NCBI GenBank assembly: GCA_913056425.1
Contig: CAJXLR010000066.1
Coordinates: 1-7,661 of the forward strand
Direction: 5' to 3'
From: an uncultured Bacteroidota bacterium
Lineage (GTDB): Bacteria; Bacteroidota; Bacteroidia; NS11-12g; UBA9320
DNA length: 7,661 nucleotides
The stretch's first letter is position 1, and the number at the start of each line of letters is the position of its first letter. The notes beneath the pieces were generated by a model, which searched no databases, was not told the DNA's origin, and saw only the letters and a list, made by a program, of their open reading frames with translations. The position numbers were made by a program, and so were the translations under genes. Positions 6,434 to 7,661 of the stretch are shown here, one piece after another.

Positions 6434-6955
6434 ATGTACAATATATCTGTGAGACGTAATTCACGTATGGCCCTAGTGATGATTGGTTTGATGGCCGGTG
6501 TTATGGCGTGTCAGACCATCACAGAAACGGAAAGTGTATCAGATTCCGAATTGGTGTTGTCTGATTCTGTGGCGTACGATTCAGCTTACGCGAAATCGAT
6601 TGGTGCCGATAATTATGGAATGAAACAATACATAATGGCTTTTTTGAAAACAGGTCCCAATCGTAGCGCAGATAAAGAGGAAGCTATGCGGTTACAACGT
6701 GCACACCTCGACAACATAACTCGGATGGCTGAAGAAGGGAAATTGGTTCTGGCCGGACCTTTTCTTGACAATGATTCAATTCGAGGTATCTACATTTTTG
6801 ATGTTTGCACCATTGAGGAAGCTCAAGCACTAACCGCGACCGATCCGGCAATTAAGGCAGGTAGCCTTGTTATGGAACTAAGACCGTGGTATGGTTCTGC
6901 TGCATTGATGGACGTGAATAAATTACACAAGAAGGCAGCGAAAGAAGGGATATAG
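6434..6955 (+). CDS. Lipoprotein-type YciI/YCII-domain protein
   Basis: A 173-residue protein from ATG 6434. This start gives a basic n-region (VRRNSR), a hydrophobic segment (MALVMIGLMAGVMA) and a lipobox-like VMAC with C26, i.e. a lipoprotein signal. Alternative starts are ATG 6419 (5 bases from the opposing start), GTG 6449 and ATG 6467, the last losing all positive charges. Residues 27-60 are an acidic/serine-rich linker. Residues about 63-153 form a YCII domain: MKQYIMAFLKTGPNRS, RAHLDNITRMAEEGKLVLAGPF with H91, RGIYIFDV, TIEEAQAL, then D136-P and a terminal PWYGS. YCII is a small alpha-beta barrel family of mostly unknown activity, usually cytoplasmic and about 100 residues. Here it would be anchored outside the cytoplasm. 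The conserved H and D are kept. It converges with the LytTR gene downstream. Confidence 0.8.
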   Translation: MYNISVRRNSRMALVMIGLMAGVMACQTITETESVSDSELVLSDSVAYDSAYAKSIGADNYGMKQYIMAFLKTGPNRSADKEEAMRLQRAHLDNITRMAEEGKLVLAGPFLDNDSIRGIYIFDVCTIEEAQALTATDPAIKAGSLVMELRPWYGSAALMDVNKLHKKAAKEGI

Positions 6956-6956
6956 G

Positions 6957-6988
6957 AATGTCGAATGTCGAATGTCGTATGTTGAAGG
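6957..6988. repeat. TCGAATG heptamer tandem repeat
   Basis: Directly after the YciI stop codon come AATG, TCGAATG (6961-6967), TCGAATG (6968-6974), TCGTATG (6975-6981) and TTGAAGG (6982-6988). A related motif continues as GGCGAATGG (6992-7000) and CAATGGCGAA (7009-7018), with a TGGC/GCCA hairpin at 6999-7011. From memory, degenerate arrays of this kind recur between genes of many Bacteroidota genomes, but no function is known to me. Here it fills the gap between convergent genes. Confidence 0.7.
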
Positions 6989-7036
6989 AAAGGCGAATGG
7001 CAAATAGCCAATGGCGAAGAGCTTTAACTCGGCGAT

Positions 7037-7661
7037 TCATATTCGTTCCAACGCCTGAATCACACTCGCTTTTCGACGGGACGAAACAGGTACGTAACTA
7101 CCATCCGAAAGGTTGATATGGCCACCATCAGCTTTTACGAACTCCACTACATGATTACTATTCACTAAGTGTGATTGGTGCACTCGGATGAAGCCGTTTC
7201 CACTCAGCATTTCATCATATTCTTTGAGCGTGCGAGTGACCATAACGCGCTGTCCGTTGGACAAGTAAAAATTGGTGTAATTCACGTCAGACTCGAGTCT
7301 TACGATATCCGGCAAGCGAACTACATGCATTTTCTCTTGCGTGTTTAGGATGATGCGCTCCATCTTATCCATTTTCTTACCGATGTTCTCTTGTAGGAGT
7401 TCTAAGCTTTGTGGGCTGTCTTTTGACGTTTTCGCCTTTTTAATCGCTTCGATGAGGTCTTCCTGGTTGATGGGTTTCAGCAGATAGTCGACCGCAGAGA
7501 ATCGAAATGCCTTGAGAGCGTGTTCGTCGCTCGCTGTGGTGAAAATGGTTTTAAAGGGTTTTTCAGGCAACATCTCCAACAAATCGAATCCATCCCCATC
7601 AGGCATCTGAATATCCAGAAACAGAATGTCGGGGTTTTGCTTCGCCAACAGTTTTACTCCG
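7037..7661 (-). CDS. LytTR-family response regulator, N-terminus beyond window
   Basis: 207 residues are visible; the frame is open to the right edge (GVKLLAKQNPD and on), so roughly 35-40 N-terminal residues, with the first acidic pocket, are missing. Receiver domain, in visible numbering: phosphoacceptor D16 in ILFLDIQMP, switch threonine T42 in FTTASDEHALKAF, and K62 in YLLKPI. A charged linker (about 75-105) leads to a LytTR DNA-binding domain (about 108-205) with DIVRLESDVNYTNFYL, RTLKEYDEML, FIRVHQSHLVN and SDGSYVPVSSRR. Such regulators are phosphorylated by LytS/YpdA-type histidine kinases, usually encoded next door, and bind paired promoter repeats. The partner would be upstream of it, beyond 7661. 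The TTG at 7648-7646 is an internal leucine codon, not a start. Confidence 0.9.
   Translation of the reverse strand, partial: GVKLLAKQNPDILFLDIQMPDGDGFDLLEMLPEKPFKTIFTTASDEHALKAFRFSAVDYLLKPINQEDLIEAIKKAKTSKDSPQSLELLQENIGKKMDKMERIILNTQEKMHVVRLPDIVRLESDVNYTNFYLSNGQRVMVTRTLKEYDEMLSGNGFIRVHQSHLVNSNHVVEFVKADGGHINLSDGSYVPVSSRRKASVIQALERI

Noticed and set aside
6414..6464. ATG 6464 as the start of the T9SS cargo gene
   Set aside because: It adds 17 residues before a well-formed signal peptide and overlaps the divergent gene; 6413 fits far better.
6823..7011. Minus-strand frame across the heptamer repeat, with FDIRHS-like translation
   Set aside because: Its sequence is the translation of the TCGAATG repeat plus antisense of the YciI gene; such frames are typical false predictions.
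7037..7648. TTG at 7648 as the start of the response regulator
   Set aside because: It would delete the first part of the receiver domain; the frame stays open to the window edge, so the gene is simply cut by the window.

Overview
The window looks like a chromosomal segment from a member of the Bacteroidota, probably near the Flavobacteriales. The evidence is a cargo protein with a C-terminal type IX secretion (T9SS) sorting domain, a DUF4468 secreted protein, a LytTR-type response regulator, A-rich leaders in place of clear Shine-Dalgarno sites, and a TCGAATG-type intergenic repeat of a kind I recall from this phylum. I see no rRNA, tRNA, transposase, integrase or CRISPR array.

Left part (1-1421). 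An AcpH-like (acyl carrier protein phosphodiesterase-like) gene runs leftward off the edge and appears to use a GTG start at 592. Divergent to it is a secreted DUF4468 protein (703-1242). This meets tail to tail, with a 2-base gap, a 58-residue zinc-ribbon gene on the minus strand (1245-1421) that is easily missed because it is so short.

Centre (1422-4292). A 138-base divergent spacer leads into a two-gene operon: a VWA-domain protein with an intact MIDAS motif (1560-2651), then a ChlI/MoxR-like AAA+ ATPase (2653-4107) that starts with GTG one base after the VWA stop. This pair is the most system-like element here. It resembles AAA+/VWA chaperone modules (magnesium chelatase I/D, MoxR/CoxE), but I know of no defined substrate for this branch, and the neighbours give no cofactor pathway. 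The 185-base spacer after it has an imperfect hairpin and no gene.

Right part (4293-7661). A large secreted T9SS cargo protein (minus strand, start best placed at 6413) is built from eight Ig/PKD-like units that alternate as four A-B pairs, followed by the sorting domain. Almost back to back with it is a lipoprotein-type YciI-domain protein on the plus strand, leaving roughly 20 bases between the two starts. After a short heptamer repeat comes a LytTR response regulator on the minus strand, whose N-terminus lies beyond the right edge.

Apart from the VWA/AAA+ operon, the genes look like independent housekeeping or surface functions rather than one pathway.
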